NCBI GenBank assembly: GCA_023150805.1
Contig: JAKLKF010000031.1
Coordinates: forward strand, 1 to 62,240
Direction of reading: 5' to 3'
Source of the DNA: Myxococcota bacterium
Lineage (GTDB): Bacteria; Myxococcota_A; UBA796; UBA2385
DNA: 62,240 nt
Shown in pieces: positions 27,659 through 36,750 of the stretch (position 1 is its first letter; the number at the start of each line of letters is the position of its first letter). Position numbers and translations under genes: made by a program. The notes beneath the pieces are model-generated. The model did not search any database. It was not told the DNA's origin and saw nothing but the letters and a program-made list of their open reading frames with translations.

Positions 27659-28249
27659 TCAGCCCCGCCGCAGCACCACCGTCAGGTTGTTCGCCGGCAT
27701 CTCCACCACCTCGTCCAGCGCGAAGCCCCGCGCCTGAGCCACCACGGCCTCCAGGTCGCGCACCCCCCAGGACGGGTCCCGGGCCCGCAGCGACGCGTCG
27801 AAGGCCGCGTTGCTGGGTGCCGTGTGCGCGCCGCCCCGGCGGTAGGGGCCGTAGAGCACCAGCGGCGAGCCCGGCGGCAGGACCGCGGCCGCGCCCGAGA
27901 GCAGGGCCAGCGTGCAGTCCCACGGCGAGATGTGGATCATGTTCGCGCAGAAGATCGCGTCGGCCGCCTGCACCGGCCAGGGCCCCCGCACGTCCAGGGA
28001 GAGCGGCGGCAACAGGTTGTCCAGCCCCGCCTCGGCCCGCCAGGCGGCGACGCTGTCGCGGGCGACCGGGTCCTGGTCGCTGGGCTGCCAGCGCAGGTGG
28101 GGCAGGGCCGCGGCGAAGTGCACGGCGTGCTGGCCGCTGCCGCTGGCCACCTCCAGCACCAGGGCGCCCGGCCGCGCGGGCAGCACCCGGCGCAACACGG
28201 CCAGGATGGGGTCGCGGTTGCGCTCGGCGGCCGGGGCGTGCTGCTTCAT
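27659..28249 (-). CDS. DUF938 family SAM-dependent methyltransferase
   Basis: 196 residues: the N-terminal block AAERNRDPIL, the SAM-binding motif EVASGSGQHAVHFA (about residues 33-46) and the conserved IHISPWDCTLALL segment are typical of DUF938 proteins. The substrate is unknown. It lies 20 bp upstream of the convergently oriented lipoprotein's partner strand, in the same direction as that lipoprotein gene, and is divergent from the TrmK-like gene. Confidence 0.82.
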   Translation of the reverse strand: MKQHAPAAERNRDPILAVLRRVLPARPGALVLEVASGSGQHAVHFAAALPHLRWQPSDQDPVARDSVAAWRAEAGLDNLLPPLSLDVRGPWPVQAADAIFCANMIHISPWDCTLALLSGAAAVLPPGSPLVLYGPYRRGGAHTAPSNAAFDASLRARDPSWGVRDLEAVVAQARGFALDEVVEMPANNLTVVLRRG

Positions 28250-28302
28250 GGTGGCCCGCTAACGCCCGTGCCGCCCCTCGCACGGCGGGCTACCGCGGGC
28301 CC

Positions 28303-28986
28303 GTGCCCACCTCCACCGCCCGCCTGCGCGCCCTGGCCGACCTGGTCCTGCCCGACCGGCCCATGGCCGACATCGGCACCGACCACGGCCGCCTGCCCGC
28401 CGGCCTGGTCGCCCAGGGCCGGGTCCCCTTCGCCGTCGGCGTCGACCTGCGCGAGGCCCCCCTGGTCGCCGCGCGCGCCACCGCCCGCGCCCTGGGCCTG
28501 CAGGACGACCCGCGCCTGTCGCTGCGCATCGGCGACGGCCTGTCCCCCCTGCTGCCCGGCGAGGTCGCCACCGTCGTTATCGCCGGCATGGGCGGCCTGC
28601 GCATCCTCGACCTGCTCGCCGCCGCCCCCGCCGTCGTCGCCCGCCTGGAGCGCCTGGTGCTCCAGCCCAACACCGACCTGCCCGCCGTGCGCGCCGGCCT
28701 GGGGCCCCTGGGCCTGGGCCTGGTCGACGAGGGCCTGCTCATCGAGCGCGGCCAGGCCTTCACCTTCCTGGTCGCCGCCCCCGGCCCGGCCCTGGCCATG
28801 GACGAGGCCCAGCTCCTCCTCGGCCCCTTCCTGCAGGCCCGGCGCGAGGCGCCCTTCCTGGACTGGCTGCACGCCGAGGAGCTGCGGCTGACCCGCGCCA
28901 TCGAGGCCGCCGGCGAGGCCCCGCGCGCCCGCCTGCTCGCGCGCGAGCGGGACCTCGTCCGGCGGGCGCTGCACGGCCTCGCCTGA
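28303..28986 (+). CDS. TrmK-like tRNA (adenine-N1) methyltransferase
   Basis: 227 residues. Early ADIGTDHGRLPAGLV (SAM motif I), GDGLSPL, VVIAGMGGLRILDLL and LVLQPNTD are the hallmark blocks of the TrmK/COG2384 family, which methylates N1 of A22 in tRNA. The GTG at 28303 gives a normal-length protein. The family is best known from Gram-positive bacteria, so the tRNA target here is inferred. Confidence 0.82.
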   Translation: MPTSTARLRALADLVLPDRPMADIGTDHGRLPAGLVAQGRVPFAVGVDLREAPLVAARATARALGLQDDPRLSLRIGDGLSPLLPGEVATVVIAGMGGLRILDLLAAAPAVVARLERLVLQPNTDLPAVRAGLGPLGLGLVDEGLLIERGQAFTFLVAAPGPALAMDEAQLLLGPFLQARREAPFLDWLHAEELRLTRAIEAAGEAPRARLLARERDLVRRALHGLA

Positions 28987-29009
28987 GCCCCGCTGGTTAA
29001 GCGCCGGCC

Positions 29010-29999
29010 ATGGCCGATCCCGAGTTCCCCGACCCCGACCGCCTGAACAAGGCCCAGAAGCTGGTCCGCATCCTCCACCGGATGCAGGACGGCGGCGTCA
29101 GCAGCAGCGACCTGATGGAGGACTACGGCCTCGATGACCGCAGCCTGCGCCGGTACATCAGCGATCTGAAGGACATGGGCCTGCCCGTCGTCGCCCAGGG
29201 CCGCGGCCCCCACCGGGTCTGGACGCTGGACGCCAGCTACCGCCGCCAGCGCGTGCCGCTCACCCTGCTCGAGCTGGTCAGCCTGCACTTCGGCCGCACC
29301 CTGTTCGACTTCATGGGCGGCACCCACTTCGCCGAGGACGCCGACGGCGCCATCGAGCGACTGTCCACCTTCGCCGGCCAGGGCGACCTGGTGCGCGACC
29401 TGGACCGCAAGTTCATCGCCGTGCGCGAGGCGACCAAGGACTACGGCCGCGACAGCGAGCTGATCGACGAGATCCTGACCGCGCTGTTGCGCCAGAACCC
29501 CGCCCGCGCGCTCTACGCCCGCATCAACGGCCCCACCCGCGCCTACCACCTGCGACCCTACACCCTGGGCGTCTACCGCCAGAGTCTGTACCTGTTCGCC
29601 GAGGACGTCGACGAGGGCAAGGTCAAGACCTTCGCCGTCGACCGCTTCCGCGCCTTCCACCGCGACCGCAAGGCCCACTTCGACTACCCCGAGGACTACC
29701 GCCCCCACGACGTCGTCGCCGACGCCTTCGGCATCCTGGGCGGCCCGGTCGTCACCGTGCGCCTGCGCTTCCGCAAGGCCGCCGCGCCCTACATCCGCGA
29801 GCGCACCTGGCACCGGAGCCAGTCCGTCCAGGACGCCGAGGACGGCGCGGTCGTGCTCACGATGGAGGTGGGCCGCAGCTACGAGCTGATCTCGTGGATC
29901 CTGAGCTTCGGCCCCGACGTGCGGGTGGAGGCGCCCGCCGACCTGGCCGAGCAGATCCAGCACCTGCACCTGCAGGCGGCCCGCGGCGGCCCGGCGTGA
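29010..29999 (+). CDS. WYL-domain transcriptional regulator
   Basis: 329 residues. An N-terminal winged-helix/DeoR-type DNA-binding region (KLVRILHRMQDGGVSSSDL, RSLRRYISDLKDMGLPV), then a WYL-type sensor region (LRPYTLGVYRQSLYLFAED) and a C-terminal extension. WYL regulators often bind nucleic acid or nucleotide ligands and control defence or DNA-repair genes. It lies about 1 kb before a large defence operon, but its base composition matches the chromosome and one gene lies between, so control of that operon is only a possibility. Confidence 0.82.
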   Translation: MADPEFPDPDRLNKAQKLVRILHRMQDGGVSSSDLMEDYGLDDRSLRRYISDLKDMGLPVVAQGRGPHRVWTLDASYRRQRVPLTLLELVSLHFGRTLFDFMGGTHFAEDADGAIERLSTFAGQGDLVRDLDRKFIAVREATKDYGRDSELIDEILTALLRQNPARALYARINGPTRAYHLRPYTLGVYRQSLYLFAEDVDEGKVKTFAVDRFRAFHRDRKAHFDYPEDYRPHDVVADAFGILGGPVVTVRLRFRKAAAPYIRERTWHRSQSVQDAEDGAVVLTMEVGRSYELISWILSFGPDVRVEAPADLAEQIQHLHLQAARGGPA

Positions 30000-30015
30000 G
30001 CCGGCGGGCGCACCC

Positions 30016-30945
30016 GTGACCGTCAAGGTCCCCTTCGGCGGCGGGCTGCCGCTCGAGCACGCCTGGCCAGAGACCCTGGACCCGCGCGACGTGCACGGCG
30101 GCGACGAGCTGGTCGTCCTGCCCGGCCGCTGGGAGAGCCACCGCGACTTCGGCGGCCCGCAGGCGCTGGACCGTGAACGATGGACAGAGCTGGACGAGCG
30201 CTTCCGCGTCCTGTTCCCCCAGGTGCTGTGCGGGCGTGCGCCCCCCGCCGCGCTGGAGGCCATCGCCCGCGCCATGGGCCTGTGCCACCCGCCCCGCCAC
30301 GACGCCCGTCACACCAACCCGCTGACCGTGCCCGTCGACGACGGCCTGCTGGCCGACATCGCCGAGAACTACGTACCCGAGGTCGGCCCCCTGGCGATGA
30401 GCCGGGTGCTCGGCCCCTTCGCCGACCTGCGCCCCCCCCGCCGCTGGCGGACGGTCGCCACCGGCGTGCTGGCCTTCACCCGCCTGGTCGCCCCCGCCGA
30501 GCGCCCCATCGACCGCTACGCCGAGGACAAGCCCCGCCCCTCGCCCGCCCTGCGGGAGGCCATCCGCGCCGTCGCCCTGGCCCCGCCCATGCTGTGGCGC
30601 GTGGACGGTGGCCTGCACCCGATGCTGCCGCTCGCGCCGGGCTTCCAGCCGCGGACAGACCGCGCGCCCGTCGACGCGCCCGCCGTGCTCGGCCGCCTGG
30701 TCCCGGACCCGGACGGTGGCGAGCGCCTGTTCCTGGCCCTGCCCCTGCCCGTCCTGCCCGACCCGGCCCCCGTCCTGCGGCGCCTGACCTGGGAGCTGTG
30801 GCGCGTGCGTCGCCACGAGCTGCGGGTGACCTGGGAGGACATGCTGCGCGAGCGGGGCGAGGTGTTGTACCGCGCCGTCCTGGAGCAGGTGTGGGATCGC
30901 ACGGTCGGCGAGGAGGGGCGCAAGGCGGAGGAGGTGCTGCGGTAG
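30016..30945 (+). CDS. Hypothetical protein next to the WYL regulator
   Basis: 309 residues, GTG start 16 bp after the WYL gene, so probably cotranscribed. Rich in Arg, Pro and Leu with no signal peptide or membrane helix. I recognise no domain; the central HDARHTNPLTVPVDDGLLADIAENY block and a charged C-terminal helix stand out. It may be a partner of the regulator. Confidence 0.65.
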   Translation: MTVKVPFGGGLPLEHAWPETLDPRDVHGGDELVVLPGRWESHRDFGGPQALDRERWTELDERFRVLFPQVLCGRAPPAALEAIARAMGLCHPPRHDARHTNPLTVPVDDGLLADIAENYVPEVGPLAMSRVLGPFADLRPPRRWRTVATGVLAFTRLVAPAERPIDRYAEDKPRPSPALREAIRAVALAPPMLWRVDGGLHPMLPLAPGFQPRTDRAPVDAPAVLGRLVPDPDGGERLFLALPLPVLPDPAPVLRRLTWELWRVRRHELRVTWEDMLRERGEVLYRAVLEQVWDRTVGEEGRKAEEVLR

Positions 30946-31036
30946 CCCAGAGGCCGCAGGACCAGAGATCCCCGCTGGACGGCGTTGACGAGGGCTTCTT
31001 CCTCCAGAGGCGCGAACGCGCTATCCTTCAACGTCG

Positions 31037-34000
31037 ATGGCACCCCCGGACTTCAGCACCCAGACACGGCGAACGCTTGGCCAGCGTGCCGGAGGCTGCT
31101 GCTCGCGGCCGCAATGCCATCGAACCACCAGCGGCGGACATGCCGACCCGGAGCGGGCGGTGGATGTCGGCGAGGCCGCTCACATCCGCGGCGCACGTCC
31201 GGGTTCCGCCCGCTTCGACCCCGCGATGACCGACGAAGAGCGCGCGGCGATCACCAATGGCATCTGGCTGTGCCGCTCCTGCGCCAAGCTGATCGACGAC
31301 AACGAGGACGCCTACGATGTTCCCCTGCTCGTGATGTGGAAGGACATGCACGAGACGTCGGTTGTCCACACGATGCGCATCCCAGCGGACGGAGCGGGCA
31401 CCACCTCCCGGGCCTTGATCCAGTTGGCCGCCTCGCCCATGACCGAGCAGGAGATCGCTCGGGCCGTAGGTGAGCTGCGCAGCGTGGCTCATGACTACAC
31501 CCTGCAGGTTGTGGGCGCACGGCCTGGCAGCATCGTCCTGGAAGTGCGGGCAACCCCGGCGGGCTGTCGCCACCTGGCCCAGGCATTTCACAACGGCACC
31601 CTGGCAACCATTGCCGGATACGCAGTGCTCTCGGCCCGAATCCTCGGCCCGGGGGAAGACGCCATTTCAAGCCAACCTCCTGGCGATGTGGCCATCGCCG
31701 AAGCATCGACGCGACGTCCTCCGTCGCAGCGCATCGTCCGCAACGTAGGTGACGACCGCGTGGTCGACTTCCTCCGCCAGCACCTCTCCCGCGGCGCGCA
31801 CCTCGACATCGCGACGCCCTCTCTCTCCCTCTTCGCCCTCGGCGAGCTGCTACCGCGGCTGGAGGTCGCCGGCCGGGTGTCGCTGATCCTCCCAGCCGAC
31901 GCCGTCGACCCCGCCACGCTGGTTGGGGACGGCAACGACCGCGCCGCGCGCAACACGCTGGAGGGGCGCTGGTTCGCTCGACGTGCCATGCAGTGGCTCC
32001 GCGGGCATGTGGAGGTGCGCTCCACCCCAGAGGGAGTCGACCAGGCTGCAGTGGTCGTGTCGACGAAGCAGGGCACCGCCACGGCCGCCCTGACCGGAAA
32101 CTGCCCGATCACTGCGCCTGGACTGGGGCTCGCGCCGTCGAAGCGCGTCTCTTTGATTCAAGCCACGGAGGGGGAGGCAATCGCCGCCCCGTATCGGGAG
32201 TGGTTCCAGGCGATGTGGTCTTCGCTGGCACCGCACTCGGGCGCCACACTCGCGTCGTCGCTGGCAGATCTCGCCGGGCATACGCCCCCCTCCCAGGTGT
32301 ACCTCGCTACGCTCGCCCGGATCTTCCATGACACCTTCGGCGCTTTCGAGGAGGAGCAGGTCATCCGCTCAGCCACGGGCATCCGGGACACCGTGGTGTG
32401 GAAGAAGCTCTACAAGTTCCAACGCGACGGTGTCGTCGGCGCCATCGACAAGCTCCAGCGCTTCGGCGGCTGCATCCTGGCGGACAGCGTCGGCCTGGGA
32501 AAGACCTTCGAAGCCCTGGCCGTGATCAAGTACCACGAGCTGCGCAACGACCGAGTGCTGGTACTCTGCCCGAAGCGCCTGCGCGACAACTGGACCCTGT
32601 ACCGATCCAATGACCGCCGTAACGTCCTGCTCGCTGATCGCCTGAACTACGACGTGCTCAATCACACCGACCTGTCCCGCGAGGGCGGTCTGTCAGGGGA
32701 CATCGACCTCGACCACGTCAACTGGGGCAACTACGACCTCGTCGTCATCGACGAGTCCCACAACTTCCGCAACAAGCCCGCGCTGAACCAGCGGGACACG
32801 CGCTATGAGCACCTGATGAACAAGGTGATCAAGGCGGGAGTGAAGACCCGTGTGTTGATGCTCTCTGCCACTCCGGTGAACAACCGGATCGCCGACCTGA
32901 AGAACCAGATAGCATTCGCCACAGAGGGGGACGACCGGGGCCTCGCCCACCATGGCATCGCCAGCATTGCGTCCACGACCACCCTGGCCCAGAAGGCGTT
33001 CAACCAATGGCTGAAGCTCGACAGCGGGGACCGCACTGCGCCGCGCCTGCTCGACATGCTCGGCTTCGACTACTTCAAGCTTCTGGACCTGCTCACGATC
33101 GCTCGTTCGCGCAAGCACGTCGAGAAGTACTATGGGACGGCAGAGACGGGGAGGTTCCCGACCCGGCTGGCGCCGATCAACGCCCAGACCGAGGTGGACA
33201 CTCTGGGTGCCTTCCGCTCCATCCGGGAGATCAGCGACGAGATCCGCAGACTCACGCTCGCCGCCTACGCGCCCCTTCGCTATGTGCTCCCCGGCAAGCT
33301 CAAGGAGTACGATGCGAAATACAGCACGGTCGTGAGGGGCGGAAAGGGCACGTGGCGCCAGGTCGATCGCGAGGAGAGCATGGTCAACCTGCTCCGCGTC
33401 AACGTGCTCAAGCGCATGGAGAGCTCCGTCATCGCCTTTGCGCTGACGGTCGAGCGCCAGTTCGCCGACGTGGACCGGCTCCTCGAACGCCTGCAGGCGG
33501 GAAGTGGAAGCGTGGACGAACTCTCCATCGAGGATGTGGATGTCGACGACCCCACCTATGAGACCCTGCTGGTGGGCAGAAAGGTGAAGGTGCTGCTGCA
33601 GGACGTGGATCGGCTGAGGTGGTGCCAGGACCTGCAAGAGGATCGCAACCGGCTGGCCACGCTCCTCTCCGCTGCGGCAGCGGTGTCCCCCGATCGTGAC
33701 GCGAAGCTGCAGCGGCTCAAGGAGCTGATCCGCGAGAAGTGTGCCCGCCCCATCAACCCCGGCAACCGCAAGGTGATCGTGTTCACCGCCTTCGCTGACA
33801 CCGCCGAGTATCTCTACACGAACCTGGCCGGCTGGGCGCGGCAGGAGCTGGGGGTCCATGCCGCGCTCGTGACGGGAGGCGGCGCCAACCGTTCCAACCT
33901 GTCAGGGTTGCGAGCCGAGCTCTCCTCGGTCCTGACCGCCTTCTCGCCCCGCGCCAAGGAGCGCCCGGCAGACCTGGCCGAGGAGGGGGATCTCGACCTG

Positions 34001-34942
34001 CTGATCGCGACGGACTGCATCTCCGAGGGGCAGAACCTCCAGGACTGCGACTTCCTGGTCAACTATGACATCCACTGGAACCCGGTCCGCATCATCCAGC
34101 GCTTCGGCCGGATCGATCGCATCGGCTCCACGAACGAGCGGATCCAGCTCGTCAATTTCTGGCCGAACATCGAGTTGGAAGCGTACATCAACCTGGAGTC
34201 CCGCGTTCGAGGCAAGATGGTGCTGCTCGACATCTCCGCCACCGGTGAAGAGAACATCATCGACGACGACGGCCCCGCCGCCATGAACGACCTCGAATAC
34301 CGGCGCAAGCAGCTCCTACGTCTGCAAGACGCCGTGATCGACCTCGAAGACCTGTCAGGAGGGATCTCCATCACCGACCTGACCTTCAATGACTTCCGCA
34401 TGGATCTGGCCGGGGTCTCCGCAGAGGAGCGGCTCCGCCTGCGCTCGCTCCCGCTCGGGATCATGGGTGTCGTCCCCGGTGGCCCGGGCGGCGGAGACGG
34501 TAGTGGCCCGGGGGCCATCTTCTGCCTGCGCGCTGAGACGCCGCGGGCACTCGCCGCCATCGAGCCCGGCTACCCGCTGGCCCCCTACTTCCTGGTCTAC
34601 GTTGGCGCGCCGGGGACAGTGGAGCTCCCACACGCCCAGGCCCGCCAGGCGCTCGACCGCCTGCGCCGGCTGTCCGTGGGGCGCGACGCCATCGACGTCG
34701 GCGCCTGCTCGGCCTTCGACCTGGGCACCCACGACGGGAAGGACATGAGCCTCTACACCGAGGCGCTGGCCCGGGCGGTCGCCTCCATCGTTGGCCGGCG
34801 CGAGGAGCGGGCCGTGGAGAGCCTGTTCCGGCCAGGCGGGACGCACGCCCTGGAGGGTGAGTTCCCGGGGGTCGACGACTTCGAGGTGGTGGCCTGGATG
34901 GCGATCACCGGCGGGGCAACGCCGTATCGAGGGGAGACATGA
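31037..34942 (+). CDS. HNH-like / PLD-like / SNF2 helicase fusion, defence protein
   Basis: 1301 residues. Residues 20-90 form an HNH-like zinc module (C22-x4-C27, H49, N74, C79-x2-C82) in which the final catalytic His position is Ala (CRSCAKLID), so it may bind rather than cut. About residues 230-380 look like a phospholipase-D-type domain without an obvious HKD motif. About 460-1100 are an SNF2/RapA-type helicase: GLGKT near 488, DESH near 572, SATP near 610 and QRFGRIDRIG near 1021. Such helicases translocate on DNA in restriction-like systems. It is the first gene of the operon and overlaps the YhcG gene by 4 nt. Confidence 0.82.
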   Translation: MAPPDFSTQTRRTLGQRAGGCCSRPQCHRTTSGGHADPERAVDVGEAAHIRGARPGSARFDPAMTDEERAAITNGIWLCRSCAKLIDDNEDAYDVPLLVMWKDMHETSVVHTMRIPADGAGTTSRALIQLAASPMTEQEIARAVGELRSVAHDYTLQVVGARPGSIVLEVRATPAGCRHLAQAFHNGTLATIAGYAVLSARILGPGEDAISSQPPGDVAIAEASTRRPPSQRIVRNVGDDRVVDFLRQHLSRGAHLDIATPSLSLFALGELLPRLEVAGRVSLILPADAVDPATLVGDGNDRAARNTLEGRWFARRAMQWLRGHVEVRSTPEGVDQAAVVVSTKQGTATAALTGNCPITAPGLGLAPSKRVSLIQATEGEAIAAPYREWFQAMWSSLAPHSGATLASSLADLAGHTPPSQVYLATLARIFHDTFGAFEEEQVIRSATGIRDTVVWKKLYKFQRDGVVGAIDKLQRFGGCILADSVGLGKTFEALAVIKYHELRNDRVLVLCPKRLRDNWTLYRSNDRRNVLLADRLNYDVLNHTDLSREGGLSGDIDLDHVNWGNYDLVVIDESHNFRNKPALNQRDTRYEHLMNKVIKAGVKTRVLMLSATPVNNRIADLKNQIAFATEGDDRGLAHHGIASIASTTTLAQKAFNQWLKLDSGDRTAPRLLDMLGFDYFKLLDLLTIARSRKHVEKYYGTAETGRFPTRLAPINAQTEVDTLGAFRSIREISDEIRRLTLAAYAPLRYVLPGKLKEYDAKYSTVVRGGKGTWRQVDREESMVNLLRVNVLKRMESSVIAFALTVERQFADVDRLLERLQAGSGSVDELSIEDVDVDDPTYETLLVGRKVKVLLQDVDRLRWCQDLQEDRNRLATLLSAAAAVSPDRDAKLQRLKELIREKCARPINPGNRKVIVFTAFADTAEYLYTNLAGWARQELGVHAALVTGGGANRSNLSGLRAELSSVLTAFSPRAKERPADLAEEGDLDLLIATDCISEGQNLQDCDFLVNYDIHWNPVRIIQRFGRIDRIGSTNERIQLVNFWPNIELEAYINLESRVRGKMVLLDISATGEENIIDDDGPAAMNDLEYRRKQLLRLQDAVIDLEDLSGGISITDLTFNDFRMDLAGVSAEERLRLRSLPLGIMGVVPGGPGGGDGSGPGAIFCLRAETPRALAAIEPGYPLAPYFLVYVGAPGTVELPHAQARQALDRLRRLSVGRDAIDVGACSAFDLGTHDGKDMSLYTEALARAVASIVGRREERAVESLFRPGGTHALEGEFPGVDDFEVVAWMAITGGATPYRGET

Positions 34943-35973
34943 TGAAGCCGATCCTTGGCGGGGAACAGGTGGTGGACGAGATCCGCACCCTGATCGACGC
35001 CGCCCGGCGACGCGCCGCCGCCGCCGTCAACGCCGAGCTGACGCTGCTGTACTGGCAGATCGGTCGCGCACTGGCCCGAGAGGTGCTTGGCGGAGAGCGC
35101 GCCCCCTACGGGCAGGAGGTCATCCAGAGGGTCTCGAAGGCCCTGACCTTGAGCTACGGCAAGGGTTGGGGTGTCCCCCAGCTTCGCCACTGCATCCGGG
35201 TGGCCCAGACCTTCCCGGATGAGCAGATTCTATACGCGCTGCGTATGGAATTGAGCTGGACCCACATCCGGACGCTGGCCTTCATCGACGACAACCTGAA
35301 ACGTGAGTTCTATACCGAGCTTTGCCGCATCGAGCGGTGGTCGTCGCGCCAGCTCCAGGGGCGGATGAACGCCCTGCTCTATGAACGCACGATGCTCTCC
35401 CGCATGCCCGAAGCCGCCGTTCGCCACGACCTGGCCAGGCTGCGGGACGAGGGGGAGCTCTCTCCGTCGCTTGTCTTGAAGGATCCCTACCTGCTGGACT
35501 TCCTGGGCCTGGACGACCGCTACATCGAGCGTGATCTGGAGGACTCCATCCTCCGCGAGATCGAGCAGTTCCTGCTGGAACTTGGTGCCGGCTTCAGCTT
35601 CCTGGCCCGCCAGAAGCGCATCCAGATCGACGACGACGACTTCTACCTGGACCTGCTCTTCTACAACCGCAAGCTCAAGCGCCTGGTCGCCGTCGAGCTG
35701 AAGGTGGGCGACTTCGAGGCGGCCTTCAAGGGGCAGATGGAGCTGTACCTTCGCTGGCTGGCCCGCCATGAGCAGGAGCCCGGCGAGGCTGCGCCGCTGG
35801 GGATCATCCTCTGTACCGGCAAGAAGCAGGAGCAGATCGAGCTGCTCGAGCTGGACAAGAGCGGCATCCACGTCGCGGAGTACCTCAGCGCCCTGCCGCC
35901 ACGAGAGGTCCTCCAAGCGCGCTTCCAGCGGGCAATCGAGGACGCCCGCAGGCGCTACGGCGGCGAAGCATGA
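34939..35973 (+). CDS. YhcG/DUF1016 family PDDEXK nuclease
   Basis: 344 residues. N-terminal DUF1016 region (NAELTLLYWQIGRALA, SYGKGWGVPQLRHCIRVAQ) and C-terminal PDDEXK nuclease domain with the metal-binding set in DFYLDLLFYNRKLKRLVAVE followed by LKVG (about residues 234-257). YhcG proteins occur inside restriction-modification loci; their exact role is unsettled. The ATG overlaps the helicase stop (ATGA) and the stop overlaps the DUF4391 gene by 4 nt. Confidence 0.88.
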   Translation: MMKPILGGEQVVDEIRTLIDAARRRAAAAVNAELTLLYWQIGRALAREVLGGERAPYGQEVIQRVSKALTLSYGKGWGVPQLRHCIRVAQTFPDEQILYALRMELSWTHIRTLAFIDDNLKREFYTELCRIERWSSRQLQGRMNALLYERTMLSRMPEAAVRHDLARLRDEGELSPSLVLKDPYLLDFLGLDDRYIERDLEDSILREIEQFLLELGAGFSFLARQKRIQIDDDDFYLDLLFYNRKLKRLVAVELKVGDFEAAFKGQMELYLRWLARHEQEPGEAAPLGIILCTGKKQEQIELLELDKSGIHVAEYLSALPPREVLQARFQRAIEDARRRYGGEA

Positions 35974-36722
35974 CCCCCGACCAGGTGCTCCAGGCCTTCG
36001 GGCTGCCTGCCAGCGCCATGCAGCGCACCCCCGTGCCGCGGGAGACCATCGGCAAGCGGGCGCTCGGAAGCGACCGGCGCGCCCTTCTGGACGGCCTGCG
36101 CAGCCTGATCTGGGTGGCGGTCCTCAAGCCGGGGACCGTGGCCATCCCCGCCTTTGACGACGGCGCGCGGGACTACCGCGAGGTGCAGGTGATGCGGGCC
36201 ACGATGCGTCCCGGCGTGCCCCCGGCCCGAGTGCTGGGCCCCATCCACCGGGCCCTGAGCTACCCCACCGTCGTGGTGGCCGAGGCCGACGAGGGGGTGG
36301 CGCTCTCCTTCGCCCATCTCCGCCGCCACGAGCGGCGCGAAGAGGCGGTGGTGGTGGACGGCCCGGTCCACGTCGTCCCCCTGCGCGACCAGCCGACCGA
36401 CCGGGCCTTCCTGGCCTCGCTCTCGCTCGCGGCCTGCGGGGGCGCGCACCTGTACGCGCTCTACGCGGGCTGGATCGAGCGGGCACTGGCCCTGGAGGCC
36501 AGTCGGCTGACGGGCGTGTTCCTGCCGCCTGCGGGGCCCGAGGCCGCACACGCGCGACGCGAGCGCCTGCTTGCCGTGCAGGCGCTGGACGAGCGCATCT
36601 CCAGCCTGACGCGCCAGGCCGAGCGGGAGCGCTCGCTGGCCCTGCGGGTGGGGCTCAACAGCGAGCTGGCGGCCCTGCGCGAGAAGCGTCTGGCCATGGT
36701 GGCGCGGCTCGCCCAGCCCTGA
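35970..36722 (+). CDS. DUF4391-like protein
   Basis: 250 residues resembling DUF4391 proteins, which commonly sit between an SNF2-type helicase and a type III methyltransferase. Features are an early KRALGSDRRALLDGLRSLIW block, mid-region beta strands and a C-terminal coiled coil (about residues 200-245, rich in Glu, Arg and Leu). No catalytic motif is visible. Probably an adaptor for the helicase or methyltransferase. It overlaps the YhcG gene by 4 nt. Confidence 0.7.
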   Translation: MTPDQVLQAFGLPASAMQRTPVPRETIGKRALGSDRRALLDGLRSLIWVAVLKPGTVAIPAFDDGARDYREVQVMRATMRPGVPPARVLGPIHRALSYPTVVVAEADEGVALSFAHLRRHERREEAVVVDGPVHVVPLRDQPTDRAFLASLSLAACGGAHLYALYAGWIERALALEASRLTGVFLPPAGPEAAHARRERLLAVQALDERISSLTRQAERERSLALRVGLNSELAALREKRLAMVARLAQP

Positions 36723-36750
36723 CGCGGTAGACTGCCCGTCCGGAGAGACC

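Noticed and set aside
27817..28300. Plus-strand coding sequence upstream of the TrmK-like gene
   Set aside because: It is antisense to the DUF938 methyltransferase and has no conserved blocks; the TrmK homology begins at 28303.
29010..30945. WYL regulator and its neighbour as part of the defence operon
   Set aside because: A 91-bp gap and chromosome-like composition separate them from the operon. WYL control of defence is known, but nothing in this sequence shows it here.
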